Notes under the pieces: model-generated
Seen by the model: the letters and a program-made list of their open reading frames with translations, nothing else
What the model was told of the DNA's origin: nothing
Databases searched by the model: none
Part shown: positions 32,651 to 44,601 of the stretch, one piece after another
How positions within the stretch are numbered: position 1 is the first letter of the stretch
Layout of the letters: every line of letters starts with the position of its first letter
Position numbers and translations under genes: made by a program
DNA from: Sphaerosporella brunnea
Lineage: Eukaryota; Ascomycota; Pezizomycetes; Pezizales; Pyronemataceae
DNA: 64,000 nucleotides
Direction of reading: 5' to 3'
NCBI GenBank assembly: GCA_008704415.1
Contig: VXIS01000205.1
Location: forward strand, 1 to 64,000

Positions 32651-32871
32651 GCTCATGTTTCTTTCCTTGATGTATGTGTAAGCAAAAAACTACAGATCCC
32701 TGGCGGGCCCGTCCGGCGCCGGGTACTCCTGGGCCTGGCAGGTGCTCTCAGGCGCCTGGGTCTCGATTCGAAAAGCCTGGTCCAAACGGGCCGTGATTTC
32801 CAAAGCCCATTTCAAGCAGTCAGATTCAGGCCGCTCTCAAACCCGGTCTGGCCGGACTTTTGACAGCCCTG
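32651..32871 (-). mobile_element. hAT-A fragment, one end only
   Basis: Homology starts at catgtttctttccttgatg and runs to the terminal GGCCGGACTTTTGACAGCCC plus TG at 32871. The other half and its terminus are missing, and no matching 8-mer is found, so this is a truncated copy or a deletion product. Confidence 0.82.
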
Positions 32872-34449
32872 CCCGGAGCTCAGAAGTTACCGCTTTTTCA
32901 TCTTCTTCTGAGCTGACTGGTGAGTTGACCCATCTGCCTTGGCTTACATTTCAAAGCTAACATTGGAGCAGAACGTTGACAAAAGAATAGGATGCTGATG
33001 GCCATTGGACGTTCGGCTGGTTGTCTTGGTGATCGACCAGCGTTGTTACAAATACCATCCCACTGTTCGGTCACCATGTGGGCCATTGTTGGCTTTCAAC
33101 GCGTTGTCACTGCATTACAGGTACCCCGCCCTCCGTACTGTGGCCCACCCCTATAATCAATAATGCTTTGCTTGTGCCACTTGCGCAGTCGAAATGTAAT
33201 TGTGGCACCCCACCATCCATCGCCTGTGTGTTGTACATGCCTCCTGATGATGGACATCCCTGCGGGATGACAATGATCCCCTTGGCATACGAGTTGCATT
33301 GATGCCGCAGTTTAGTCCGGTGCTCTTGGTAACGGAGTTCTGCTAGACAACGATGAGGTACGGGTGCTGTAGTTGCCCTGTGCTGGAGTTCCCTGGCTGG
33401 TCATCGTGCTGGATTTGGCCATGCTAGCCATGGTTCCAGCATTCGCTTGCTGTTTGTTGTCCGATGTGTTTGTACCATACTTCGGCAAGCAAGGCAGGTT
33501 TGCACGAGCAATCGACATGACAATACGCAGATGATGGAGGAGTCAGTGCATAAGTACCCCCGGCGCCGCAGTTCCTGCTGGGGGTGTACGTGCAGGAGCT
33601 CCGCCTGACAACAATGACACCCCATGTGCAGTTAGTCTCGAAACTGATGATAAGTTGTGTACAGCACTTTTCAGGCGATGGCTGTGATGTAGCGTAGCTC
33701 AGGGTGCCAGTTCGACGTACGCACAGGTTAAGGGCCGGTAACGGTGAGCCTTGCCAAGGAGGAGCAAATGTCCTCTCCTCTCCGCTCTTTCTTCCCCAGC
33801 ACCAACTTTCTATTCCCCACCTTTACGTATAATACAGGTAACACGACCGACTACCTCTCCCCAGCTATGATGGCGCCTGCGAACAGTTCAATCATTTACG
33901 CGACCCTCGAGCAGGAAGCCGGCGCTGTGGCCCTTCACCAGACCCACATCACATGTTGCTTGCCAACACGGTTTGCGCCTCTTAAACATCTATTACCGCC
34001 ACGGGCTGTCGGGTCATGCGGACGGCAAGGCCAATCACCGCTTCCATGCGTGACATATCTTTTAGGGTCAGACCAAGAGGACATTGCAGCGGTTCCGGCT
34101 ACCGACGATGGCGTCAGCCAGCTAATGCAGCTCGGAGGGGTGAAAGGATTGGTCCAGGTCAATGCTTCCGAACGACTGTCAGTGTCGGAGTTCGCGATGG
34201 TTCTGTGGGAGTTCCCTCTGTTGTGGATGGTATGGAAAGGTAACGGGACAACATCGGGGCCTAGCTGAACAACGGAACTGGCAGTAGCGGCAGGGTTGGG
34301 GCTTATTCACCACTGCAGGCTAAGCTGTGCTCACGCTGTGCGAGCTGCAAAGCGTACAGGGGGCTGTTGAGCGAGTCACGTAGTCGCTGTTGAACACTGG
34401 ATGCTGTCGCTGATGTTTCAACTGTGAGGACTTTAAGAATGCGTGGGAA
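32872..34449. other. No recognisable gene
   Basis: The longest frame (33768-34268, plus strand) gives a protein of about 166 aa with no domain. Nothing repeat-like was recognised. Confidence 0.4.
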
Positions 34450-35199
34450 TCAGTTGATTACAGGGTAAGGAGCCTGGCGCGCGTTTCCACACTGGACCAT
34501 AGCCGGTTTGGGGTTGCCCTGTGTACACCAGAATAATTTCGCGTGTAGCAAGAAGCCACCGTGCTCACTCGTCGGATTTGGGTGTTTTCGTGGGAGGAAA
34601 GCACACAGCTTGGTGACGCTGATGATTTTGTGTTCCACGTCAGGATGCGATTGTAGAAGCAGCACGTGGGAAAGATCAGGCGTTTCATGGAGAGCCAGCG
34701 AGTGGATGATATTGCACGCGGCGGAGGCGGTGAGCATCGCGCGGCGGCAATGTTCTGCAAATTCCAGAACATGCACCAGTCCCTGCTCGGTGATGTCCTC
34801 CTTGCTCTCGATCACAAAACAAAATCGTCCCCTAGTCCAATAGCGTGCCCAAATGCTTCGGGCGGTGTCCCTGCTGAATGCAAAACCATGTTTCTCGCGG
34901 TGGACATAATGCGGTGCTACACCCAGTTTCGTTCCTTGTCCTGACAGCCACCATTGATTATAGATTGTCTTAAAAACCGCAGCTTTCACCCCGTAATTTG
35001 GAAGTCGAGGAACCAGTACCCACTTGCAATCTGAACCCTGATTTTCAGCACGCCGGAAGGTTTTCAAGTTCAGGATCTTTGCAGGCTTCAGTGGAACCAC
35101 AGTTACCCTCAAATTCAGCGTGACAATCTGTCCTGCCTCGTTGCCACAGGCCAGTGCACGGTGGAACAGTTGTTGCCAGTACCTGCCTCGGCGACGCAC
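34450..35199 (-). CDS. Unrecognised 249-codon open frame, possibly part of a gene
   Basis: An uninterrupted minus-strand frame of 249 codons in DNA of average GC is unlikely by chance. It has a balanced composition with segments such as KILNLKTFRRAENQGSDCKW, GRFCFVIESKEDITEQGLVH and HRRAMLTASAACNIIHSLAL. No ATG is near its 5' edge (GTG at 35199), so it would be an internal or 3' exon, or a 5'-truncated gene. No motif is recognised. Sequence just beyond its 5' edge, on the plus strand, resembles element D. Confidence 0.35.
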   Translation of the reverse strand: MRRRGRYWQQLFHRALACGNEAGQIVTLNLRVTVVPLKPAKILNLKTFRRAENQGSDCKWVLVPRLPNYGVKAAVFKTIYNQWWLSGQGTKLGVAPHYVHREKHGFAFSRDTARSIWARYWTRGRFCFVIESKEDITEQGLVHVLEFAEHCRRAMLTASAACNIIHSLALHETPDLSHVLLLQSHPDVEHKIISVTKLCAFLPRKHPNPTSEHGGFLLHAKLFWCTQGNPKPAMVQCGNARQAPYPVIN

Positions 35200-35480
35200 G
35201 GTGTTTAAAGATCACGGTCTCCGCCTCAAAGGGCTACCTGTGTCCCGCCGACTTCGGCCAATTGGAACTCTTCTCTTGATATATCCGGTGGCAGGATGAC
35301 GTGCGCAAAGGCGTGCTTACCATTTGTCCATCTTTTGCAGTTCGCAAAATATGGAAACCCATTACCATGGCCGTGTTGAAGGGTGTGACTTTGCACATTT
35401 CCGCGGACCAGAAAGTTTAGCGGGTACGTAGACTTGGGACACGCAATGCCGCTTCACCTGCACGGATGAGAGAGAAAATG
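35200..35480 (+). repeat. Decayed relative of element D
   Basis: Shared words with 52770-52970 in the same order: tttMaaRatcacggtct, ccggtggcagSRYgacgtgcgSaaag and the following gSccttRcc. About 30 bp is missing relative to element D. No inverted ends are visible here. Confidence 0.45.
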
Positions 35481-35561
35481 TGCACGCCACTTTGTTCACT
35501 GCCTCACATTTGAGTAACGCGTACATGCGCGGCATGACGTGACCACCGCCGGATCATTGTA

Positions 35562-36465
35562 GTGCACTGCGAGGAACCCAGGCTATTGAAGGTTCAAAGT
35601 GCCGCGCACCACAACAAGGCGCTAGCTATGGACTCAAAATCTATACGGCGTATCGACGCCTTCAAGGAAGGACACGATACCGGCATGGCCAGGGTGGTCA
35701 CGATTGTACTTGAGCTGAAAGGTACGGTCGACAAGCTCTGTGCTCAGAACGGTGAGCTTCCGGTTCGGCTCAAGGGGCTCGAAGCGAAAAGCCCTCAAGC
35801 TGCAACGGTAGCACACGGGCGACCCTGACGTCGCCGCCACCATGGGTCGCGAATTCGGCCACCCAGACGTCGCCCGCACCCCCGCTCGCGCCCGGAACGA
35901 CGGCGGCGGAGACGTCGGCTGCGGCAAAGTCGAAACGTAAGTGCTCCGGCCCCACTAGCATGGCGCAGAAACCGACGAAACATGCACGGGAGATCTCTCC
36001 TCCCACCCCCTACGCGAGATGGACCAGCCCCGACCCCCCCCCGCTATGAGACTGAGGCGAAAGAGGGATGGAAGCAAGATTGAGAAGAGAAGTGCAGGCG
36101 GTCCTCGGGCCGCACTGCGGCACAGTGAGCTGGGAAGAGCGTCCCGTCCTGGGCCCAAGTGGTGGTGTAAGCATCAACCTCTTCATAGGCGGAGCCGCTG
36201 ACACCAAGCCGCACTGGCCTCGCAAACTCTAAGGGGGGAGGAAGAAGAAGGAGGAGTAGGGGAAGGGGAAGGGGAAGGGGAAGGAGAGGGAGCAGCGGGC
36301 TTTGGACGTGCGGGGTTGAAGAGGGGGTGAAGCACAGTCCTTTCTGTATACTTTTTGCGATTTCCTTGATTTGCTTTCCAGGCACCACAGTAGGACCCAG
36401 GCCTAGGGGTAGCAATTATTATGTTTCACCTATATGTCATGGCCGCAAGCGGCCGAATACATTCT
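35562..36465 (+). mobile_element. LINE copy B: ORF1-like remnant joined to the LINE 3' end
   Basis: The 3' part (36365-36465: accacagtaggaccc, cctaggggtagc, tatgtcatggccgcaagcgg, gattgaaacacaac) is a clear LINE 3' UTR and tail with an intact hairpin. The sequence before it encodes a coiled-coil-like segment (VVTIVLELKGTVDKLCAQNG, 35562-35828) followed, with a frameshift, by Pro/Ala/Lys-rich sequence. This is the composition of a LINE ORF1 (gag-like) N-terminus. RT and RNase H are absent. It is best read as an internally deleted LINE, possibly moved in trans. The ORF1 assignment is weaker than the tail. Confidence 0.55.
36256..36285. repeat. GGGGAA microsatellite
   Basis: Five consecutive ggggaa units within a purine-rich stretch (36230-36300) inside LINE copy B, just before its 3' UTR. 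Confidence 0.85.
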
Positions 36466-38879
36466 GATTGAAACACAACAAAAACAAGAATCGATTGGCT
36501 AAGCAATATGATTTTGAAGTCTTTATTCGTCGAGGTGGAGTTTCTTCTGGTATGTTTCTGCCAAGCGAGCGAACACTTGCTGCTTATTGTGGAAGCTTGC
36601 GGTCGAGCTCTTTCTCTTGCTGGCTTTGCCATATGGGGATCAATCCTGTACAGGATCTCCTCGTGACGATACCCCTGTCTTCTGATTTCGAAACACAAGT
36701 TTTCATGATTCGCAGACTGCGCAGGTATTACATTCTCGCGTTTCAAATCAAAGCTAGGCCATCGTCCACGCCCCAGCATCCCCTGCGTTCTGCGACAACC
36801 ATTCTTATCGCCTGAAAGTTCTGGCCGATTAATAATCCTCAGTCTCCATGGGGACATTGGTTTCAACCATATTGGGCGAATTCTTTTCCACTTTGTCCAG
36901 GAGCCTGTTGCAGGTCATGCTGGCGATACCGCCATGCAATTGAGTTGTGACGCACGTGTTGCTGGTTGATAATAACCTTTCACCCGCACAGTCTGTTCGT
37001 ACACTTGAATGTTGACGCTTTTCAAGTTGCATCTGCAGCTTTTTCACTGCTGCTCGCAGACTTGGTTCAGCTGTTTGAGGCTTTTCCCTCTTTGGCCTAC
37101 CCAGCTCTCGCGGTGGCGAAATCAACTATGTCTTCAGTGCGGCTCTGTCTTCGGTGGAAGCGCCTGACTCCGGCGCTGGCTGCGTCTTTCTTTCGAGGAG
37201 CTAGCTGCGCTTTGCACAGGGCTGCAGTTCAGCCAGCCACAAGCGGGGCCGCAACTCGCTGTTCAGGCTTCGCCTAATAAGCACCAGTTGTTTGCTTGCC
37301 TGAGTCCGCAGAAATTGTTGTGGGCATTGTGGGTTGCTGTCTGTCACCACATCACCGCGGTCTCGCAGGGCCGGTTTCAACATGTGAGGTGAACCTGTGC
37401 GCGCAGAGAAAGTGGTGCGGTGGTGTGTGAGTGACATTTCAATACCTACAGTTGAAAATTGGTGTTGGTTACCACCTTAGCTTTCAATGTCTTAAGCTTC
37501 TGACCATGTTTTTTAATCCTCCGGTTTGTGAGAACACTTTCATTCGTCGTGCTCCATGATTTGGCTGTACCAGCGACTGCGGGTTTCTCCTGTTGTTTAC
37601 CCCTTGCCTTTGCCGCCCTTGGTGTACAGTACTGCATCCTTTGCTGCTGCTAATGTTGGTCTTTCACAGGTAGACATGCTATGATATGTTCACACACCAG
37701 AGATTAATCGATGAGCTGCGAGTACGGAGGATGCACACATGCGAAGAAAATGCGCGACATCTCAGGTCTTGCCAAGCAGAGGGGTGCTGAACCGCGAGAC
37801 AAAGCAGGCATGCGCGGGCACAGCCTTTGGCGCGAGCTTGATGGTGAGGGGACCGAAAGTGATTAAGCCGAGCTGAAGCGGCCGGTCATTGTATCGCAGG
37901 ATCAAGCTGCATTTCACCGAGTGCCGTGCCGGAAAGCTTGTGTCTGGAAGTCGTGTTGTTCTCCGGCATCACGAACGATGGCCAAGTGGCAAATCTCTGC
38001 CGCCGATGACATCTCCATTCCATTTGCTTCAACTGTCGGGTGCAGGATATGGGTCGATTGACGCGTGATGTATCCAGTCAGATAGACACCCCGGGTCATG
38101 CCCCCGAATAGGCTTAGACATCGACATACTACTTACTACTATACCCACCCCTAATGAACCACTTTATGTCGATCTACCTTGTGCGGCCTGCACTCGACAC
38201 CCGGTTGCCTTCTCGCGCTATCCTTCTTGCACGTCGGACTCCACTCATCGCTCGAGTGGTCAAGCAATGGGACCACTAACAGCTTGCAAACCGTGAGGCA
38301 GTTGGCGGGTGTCAACACCCGTGTGGGCGCCACCGAACAGGAGATGGCTGTGGCTGCAATCCGCACTGAGGCCGCAGCTGGAAATGCCGCAGATCAGGAG
38401 ACCGTCGTCGTTGAGATGCGCACCAATGGAGTGTGCAATACATATGTTTTTTTCCCGAATGTTTGGGTGTGAGAATTGAATCAATTGCAAGACAACCCTT
38501 CACCCTTCCTTTTCTCGCCAGTACTCACATTTACACGTCACCACCCACGGCGATGTTGAGAGTCGACCTACATCACAAGAAGAGGCACGCGCCGTCGCTC
38601 TGTCGAGTAGCCGTCACAGTATTATTATGTCAGTGCTGTTGAATGCCTAACTGAAGGGAAATGATATCTCGCGGCCAACACAGAAATGCCGGCGAGCGAG
38701 GCCGACAGCGATGCTGGCACCATCGCAATGGCGGCCGCTGCAGTCCGCAGCAACTCCGACAAGAAGGATTCCGCCGTCGTTGAAGCCCAGTTCAGCGCCG
38801 CTTAGATACCCCATCTACCCATCTACCACATACCGCTATCTGGTGAAATATAGCGTTCACGAGATCTCGGTTGTAACCG
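36466..38879. other. No firm gene; possible decayed minus-strand coding sequence
   Basis: Minus-strand frames 37437-37201 and 37125-36829 are in the same frame with two stops between and include a coiled-coil-like LRAAVKKLQMQLEKRQ. This may be an old coding region but has no recognised domain. At 38330-38440 and 38700-38800 two plus-strand stretches encode similar Ala-rich segments (MAVAAIRTEAA and MAAAAVRSNSD), perhaps a diverged duplication. Confidence 0.3.
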
Positions 38880-39090
38880 AGGAGGTACATCCGGACGTCG
38901 CGCGCACAGAATGGATCGCTGGCGCCCACGATGGTGGAAATGACCCGCGGGGGCCGACCAGTAACTCACCATCAAATACCCGCGCCACGGCGTGGAATCC
39001 TCCACAGCATCATATCACCTCACCAACCTCGGGCTGCAAACATCCAGGCGCTACATCAAATGCCGTGACGGGCGCGGCTGCACCGGTAAT
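38880..39090 (+). repeat. Dispersed repeat shared with 25636-25840
   Basis: Second copy of the roughly 200-bp block that separates the two 41-bp arrays (see 25636-25840). Here no 41-bp array is attached. A nearby ccgctatctggtgaaata (38833) is inverted relative to tatttcaccagatagcgg at 26034, so the relationship is not a simple duplication. Confidence 0.6.
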
Positions 39091-40492
39091 CATAAGCCAC
39101 ATACATGATACTCTTCTACAGCCTTGGGAGTGGTGAGGCGATGTGGTATAGCCTTGCTGAGGCCTTGACGGTTCTCTGCGATATACACTGTTGAATATGA
39201 GTCGAGTAAAGGTTGAGCGCATGTTGACATTGCGTCGCATTTCGTGGCAGGTGCACTCCGCCAGCATCACCTCGGCCTTCAATCCCGTCGCGGTTGGGAC
39301 ACTGGGGCTACGATCTAAGTCCGGACGTCGACCACTGGTATGCTGTGTATCCAGGCGCGCGCTCGCGAGGAGCGGGGGTTATCGCTAGACAAGTCACGCG
39401 CAACTTTGAAGTAACAGCGCAAAGCATTCTGGCCAACATTTTCTCATCAACTACTCAACACACACGCGTCTTCTACACTGGAAGAACCGCCTCGACCTAG
39501 TGCCCATACCCATCGTTAAACCACAGGTCCAGCTATGGTGTCGCGTCAGCGCGCAACTTTACATAGCAGGGATTCCTACCGTTTCGATCCTCGCACCCAT
39601 TACAAGCGCGTGGCCGTCTGCGTCGTTAGACCCGATGCTCTCAACGGCAACCCCGAGTTTCTCAGTGACTGCCTGCGCTAGGTATCTCAACCGCGTGTTT
39701 GAATAGACGCCAAAGTGGAGCGGGCCCCCTGGTTTGCCTGTCGTCAGTCTAGCGCTGCGTGTGCACGGGGAGGGGCCACTTACGGTGTCCGAGTAGCAAC
39801 ACCACCATCAGGAGCTGTCGCAGGACCGTCGGCGAGCTGGGAGCTCGGTTGACATGGTTGCTGCGGTTGTGGAGTGATGCTATGTGGGGCTAGAGCAATG
39901 CTGGCTCAAATAGCTACTTATCTCCGCGCAACTCAAAGCGTGTCCTCCCTGCAGCAGGCGTCTCAACACCTTCACGCCGAAAAGCACCTGAATGAGCGCG
40001 TCGGTATTGCACTTGGCGGTGTATGGGAACCCCGATCTGGCACCGAAACAGCCAAAGTGGAGCCGCGGGGGCAGCCTCGATGAGGGCGCAGGAAACTTCG
40101 ATTGTCCGTGTGCGATCGAACGGAATCTTTACGCGACGAGTACCAAGACCTGGATAGGCTGCGTTGAAAACTGCGCATCTGCGAAGGGTGGTGAACGTAG
40201 CCGCCAGGATTTGCTTGTTTGACTGCGGCGTGAGGCACTGCTGCAGCTTCGGCTTGTTGCCAACCCGGTTGAGGGTGTAGGCGGGATCTTTGATTTCGCC
40301 AACGTATAGAAGCGCTGACATAATAGAAGAGGATCATACTGCGGTGGTTTTAGTGGGGATTAGGTGGTTGGGGGGGGGTGCTTACTGTTCGCCGGTTCGC
40401 TGGGCTGCGATCCGGTTGCTCAGTCAGTCGATCTTGGCTTGGGTAGCAGTGGTCATGTCGCCATGGTGGATGAGGTGTTGGGCTTCGCGGTT
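39091..40492. other. No recognisable gene
   Basis: Short frames only, no repeat ends or RNA genes recognised. Confidence 0.4.
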
Positions 40493-40500
40493 CTGCTGAG

Positions 40501-41150
40501 CAGGGCTGTCAAAAGTCCGGCCAGTCCGGCTTTGAACGCGCGTTCATGTTTCTTTCCTTGATGTATGTGTAAGCAAAAAACTACAGATGCCTGGCGGGCC
40601 CGCCGGGCGCTGGGTCTTTCGGGGCCTGGCGGCTGCCCGTAGGCGCCTGGGTCTCGGTCCAAAAAGCCTGGTCCAAACGGGCCGTGACTTCAAAAGCCCG
40701 TTTCAATCGGTCCGGTTCAGGCCAAGATACAGATTCAACAACCTCAACAACCTCCAGCTACCCCTCCATCTCCGCCGCCCGCTGTTCCAAGTGACTCTGC
40801 ATACGCTCAACCTGATGAATTTGAGAACCCGTCCCATAGACCAGATCTTCGCTCGCTAGGATATGAGTCATTCTATGGCGTGGATCGACCAGGCTTTTGA
40901 TTGCGATCGACGCTGTAGTTGCGGCGGAACGACCACCGAACGATTGGCGCTTTTAGTGGCCCCGCGTTCGGCACAATGACCAACCTGACCTTAATTCTTT
41001 GCTACCAGGCACCGGCCGGCACCTATCAGATATCCAGGTTTTTGCTATGCCTGCCCGAACCTGTCAGGCCTGCCACATCACCGGCCCGACCTGACCCACT
41101 CCGTGGGGCCCCGTTTGACCTGGCGGCCGGCCGGACTATTGACAGCCCTG
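40501..41150 (+). mobile_element. hAT-A element, 650 bp, perfect TSD, internal inversion
   Basis: Termini are CAGGGCTGTCAAAAGTCCGG (left) and, on the other strand, CAGGGCTGTCAATAGTCCGG (right). CTGCTGAG is duplicated exactly at 40493-40500 and 41151-41158. Compared with the copies at 31063 and 50789, the block from about 40537 to 40724 is in the opposite orientation relative to the termini. No transposase is recognised. Because the termini and TSD are almost identical to theory, this is one of the younger insertions in the window. Confidence 0.93.
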
Positions 41151-41158
41151 CTGCTGAG

Positions 41159-42856
41159 TGGCCGTCTTTTCGTTCATGGTGTCAATGCGGCGATGCAGAT
41201 GTGATAGATAGAAGATATATGCGAAGTTAGCTGCCAGGTGTCGATCGGGCGATCAAGATGTGAGAGATAGAAGGTTGAGGGAGACGGTTGCTGTTGGGTG
41301 TGCTTTATATTAAGGCTCCGTCACTGCCATATACTCTAACCATAGCTCTGGGTTAAGGTTAGAGCGAAGCGTGCGTTCCTTTGTGCATGTGTTTCTATTT
41401 CCATCAACGCTGTGCGAAACAGCCGGCCCCTTCGGGACCAGACAGCTGCCACTGATTGATGTGGGTCGTGATGAACATCCACAACACCGCGTGGATGTGC
41501 AACCGCTCCGCTCTATGTGCAATGTTGGTGGATTCCCCCTGACCTAACAATAAGACAAGCGAAACTATTGGCGACGCCGAGAATGTTTTGAGATGCCGGA
41601 ATCGCCGGACCAACGCAATAGCAGGGCTAGTAAAAGCAATCGCCAGCTCGAGACGACAATTAAACTGTCCCCGCTGGCAACTATATGAGTGCTCTGCGTT
41701 GGTGCTGCGTTTTTGGGCGACAGATGACATGTAGCGCCGTCTTGCTGAATAATGGCAGGGTAATATGCGGACAAATGAACCAAAAAACCCGAAGGCTACT
41801 CCTAGCCCACGTTTTTTCACCTTCGATATGATCCAGCGACAGCCCGAGAAGCTGCCCCATGCGTCACGACGTTTATATTATATCAATTCGCAAAAGACAG
41901 GTTGAGCGGCTATAAGCGGGAAGATTGATTAATCCAGCGGTGAAGGAAGTAAGATGGCGGCACTCTCTGTGCCCAAGAATGGGCGCCCAGGCCCCATCAA
42001 CATTGGGCTGTCAAAAACGCAGGCGCAAGAGCAATGGATTCGAAGATTCGGCGATATCCAGCGGCTGCATCGCTCATACATCTGATGATTGTGGTCATAC
42101 ATTGACCAGCCTTCATTTCACGCGTCCGCATAATCACTAGAACGGTTGAGTTCACACACACGCACACACACTCGATACAAGAATGGGAAAATCGGTGAAT
42201 TCCTGAAGACGACGTGCGCCACGATGACTAATTGTAGCGGACGTGTTCCACTGATTGGCTCGAAACTATATCAGATCCGTCGAAGCATCGTGCAGTCAGG
42301 GATGATATTGTAAATAGAAAAACCTCGGGTTCAGAAGATGAGGCACAATCTATTTCGTGCACTGCCTCGGTAAACTGGGAGGACCTATATGAAATGGGGA
42401 TGCACGGCTTGCGGCGTAGATGGTGTGGCCGTGTTGTCGTATCCGGCGCTTAATTCGGGAATATGCGCGCATCTTGAGACGCTGCCAACCATCCTGCCAC
42501 GCACGAATAACTCGATTCAGCTGAGCGATCTCGGCTCTTAACGACCTGAATGATCTGGATGCGGTGCGTGACACTGCAGAGATGTAGGTCAAGCAGAAGC
42601 TGCTGCTGGCTCGGTTTGCGGATTGCGATGATACTGCACTCACCGTGTTGGTGGGTTTGCGGTGCAAGAACTCAATGAACACCACGACGATCAATTGGTG
42701 CACGCTGCACAAAGGCAGGCTCAGCACGGGCAGCTCTCAGATGGCGCTGACCTGCACTGGCTCAGTCCACAAAGCCATTGAGAATGCCAGCCAGATGTCC
42801 GAGGTGTCTTTCAACAGTGCCTGCGCGACGTGCGGAACGGTCAGGACGCACACGGT
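41159..42856. other. No recognisable gene
   Basis: Minus-strand frames at 41404-41820 (138 codons) and 42350-42727 (125 codons) have no recognised domain. No transposon terminus was found; a short acacacacgcacacacactc run lies near 42155. Confidence 0.4.
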
Positions 42857-43140
42857 GACCACCACAAACCAGCTCAACGACCACGGCATTCTTTTCCTCG
42901 AGCCATCTGTAGTGCATCCCATTGCCGAGGTGGACGAGGAGTGTGGCGACTGGCAGCTATACGCGGGTCTTCTTCCTGGGGGGAGAGCCTTTTACAGACA
43001 CAGTGACGGTGACCTGTTCCAGCTCTACCACCCGCGTGCGCGGCTGCCGTGTGGCCTGATCTCGGACACCACGAACGACTCGCTGGAGGTGCTGTGCCGG
43101 GACCAAACTCCGCTTCTTTTGTTCTCAATGTCCGCTCGGA
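42857..43140 (+). pseudogene. Family E copy 2 (fragment)
   Basis: In the frame of 42645-43253 the protein becomes clearly homologous to copy 1 from TTTNQLNDHGILFLEP onward, through DEECGDWQLYAGLLPGGRAF and DGDLFQLYHPRARLPCGLIS to CRDQTPLLLF. Upstream and downstream sequences differ from copy 1, so only the central block is kept. The block itself is intact and mostly conservatively changed, which suggests past selection on the protein. Function unknown. Confidence 0.72.
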
Positions 43141-43309
43141 GATGGTTGCCGAGCTTCTTGCCCGGGACCAGGCCGCGGGTTAAGGTTGCTGTTCCCTTCC
43201 GATGGTGTTTGCGGTTGTCAGGGATGGGTGGAGATACCGCTGGACACTATTGAGTGGGATTACCATCAACGCGCATTTTAAATTTCTGGTTTCATGGGTT
43301 TTTAACATC

Positions 43310-43430
43310 TGGGAGGTAACAACACGGTGTGCAGCCGTTAGTACAGCGCCACTTAATGCAAAGTCATCTGTACGTCGCAATCAGGGTGTATGTCTGTGAA
43401 TCACGGCGCAGTTGCTTTCGTTCAGTGTCG
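43310..43430 (+). repeat. Dispersed repeat shared with 22300-22420
   Basis: Second copy of the noncoding repeat described at 22300. It begins about 170 bp after the family E fragment. Confidence 0.65.
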
Positions 43431-44601
43431 TCGCTAAAGCTTGATGGAATCCAGCATTTGTTGGCAAGACCGTTCGACTTAGGGTTAGAGTCGTAGTTCA
43501 TGTCTAAAGACACTCGTTGTGGTTTCACATCGGGACCACGACGAGCGAAGTTTCCATCCTGTATTTTCGGAGTCCGCTGAAAGCCGACGATCGCTTCGAC
43601 TGGGGATTAGCGACCTTCGGAATCAGCGTCTGCGATGACCACTCACTGGTGAAAGCATTCCCCCTCGAAACTGCGCGGCCGGAAGGTGGGGTTCAGCTCA
43701 ACCTTGCACCGAACGACTGCCACCCGACGTTTTGTAAACGTATGCTGAGCGGTAAGAATTCCTTCCCCCGCCCAGCCCCGCGGCCTGGAATGATGTAGGT
43801 GACTAATGAGACGGCTCAGCGAGCCGTCGGCAGCGTAGCACGGGAAAACGAATGTCACAGGGCTGGAACCGCGGAGGCGATGAAGCTTTGTGATTGAGCA
43901 TTGAGCTGGCAGATTGGAGCGCGGTTTCATTATGTCTTGTGAATTGTATACATGTTTCGCTCAACCTTACGGGGGTCTATGAGTGTTTTTTCGCACAACC
44001 AGGGCTACCACATAGACACGCCAACAGCAGAAGTATTCTCACAGCACAGGCTATCGTACATACAGATCATCTTGGCGCGGTCTTGCTTGGAACCACGCAG
44101 TTGGGATCAGCGTGCAGAGAACGTGTTACGAGACATTGAGCCGTCAACAAAGGATCTCGAAGTCGTAGTGGCTCCCGAGGCTCTCGCCGCGATAAAAATG
44201 CCGACGGCCGTCAAAAAAACCTGCGCGATCCGGAAATGGACGACACCATCGCCCCTTCGTGGCTGATACCATGCATGCCTGCTGGCTTTCTATTGTTCGT
44301 CCCATTCGACACGACGAGCGAGTCAGTTATGCACAAATCAGTGACCTTGCCAGACGTTCCGTGTTTTGATCGGGACAACCTCGGACGCAGTCGAATCCGC
44401 TGCGGGCTGCCACTGCTCTCGCGCCAAACCCCGCCATCCAGATTCCCTCGAAAATCGGATGTTGGGCATAGAGACCTCGGTTGTTACTGCGTTTTGGTAC
44501 CAACCCGGCCCTATGTCAATGCAGTGTCTGTTGAGCGGCACAAGAACCGGTCTGTCCAATACCTTTTTCCAGTGCAGAGCCGCAGATCGTCTCCCATTAC
44601 C

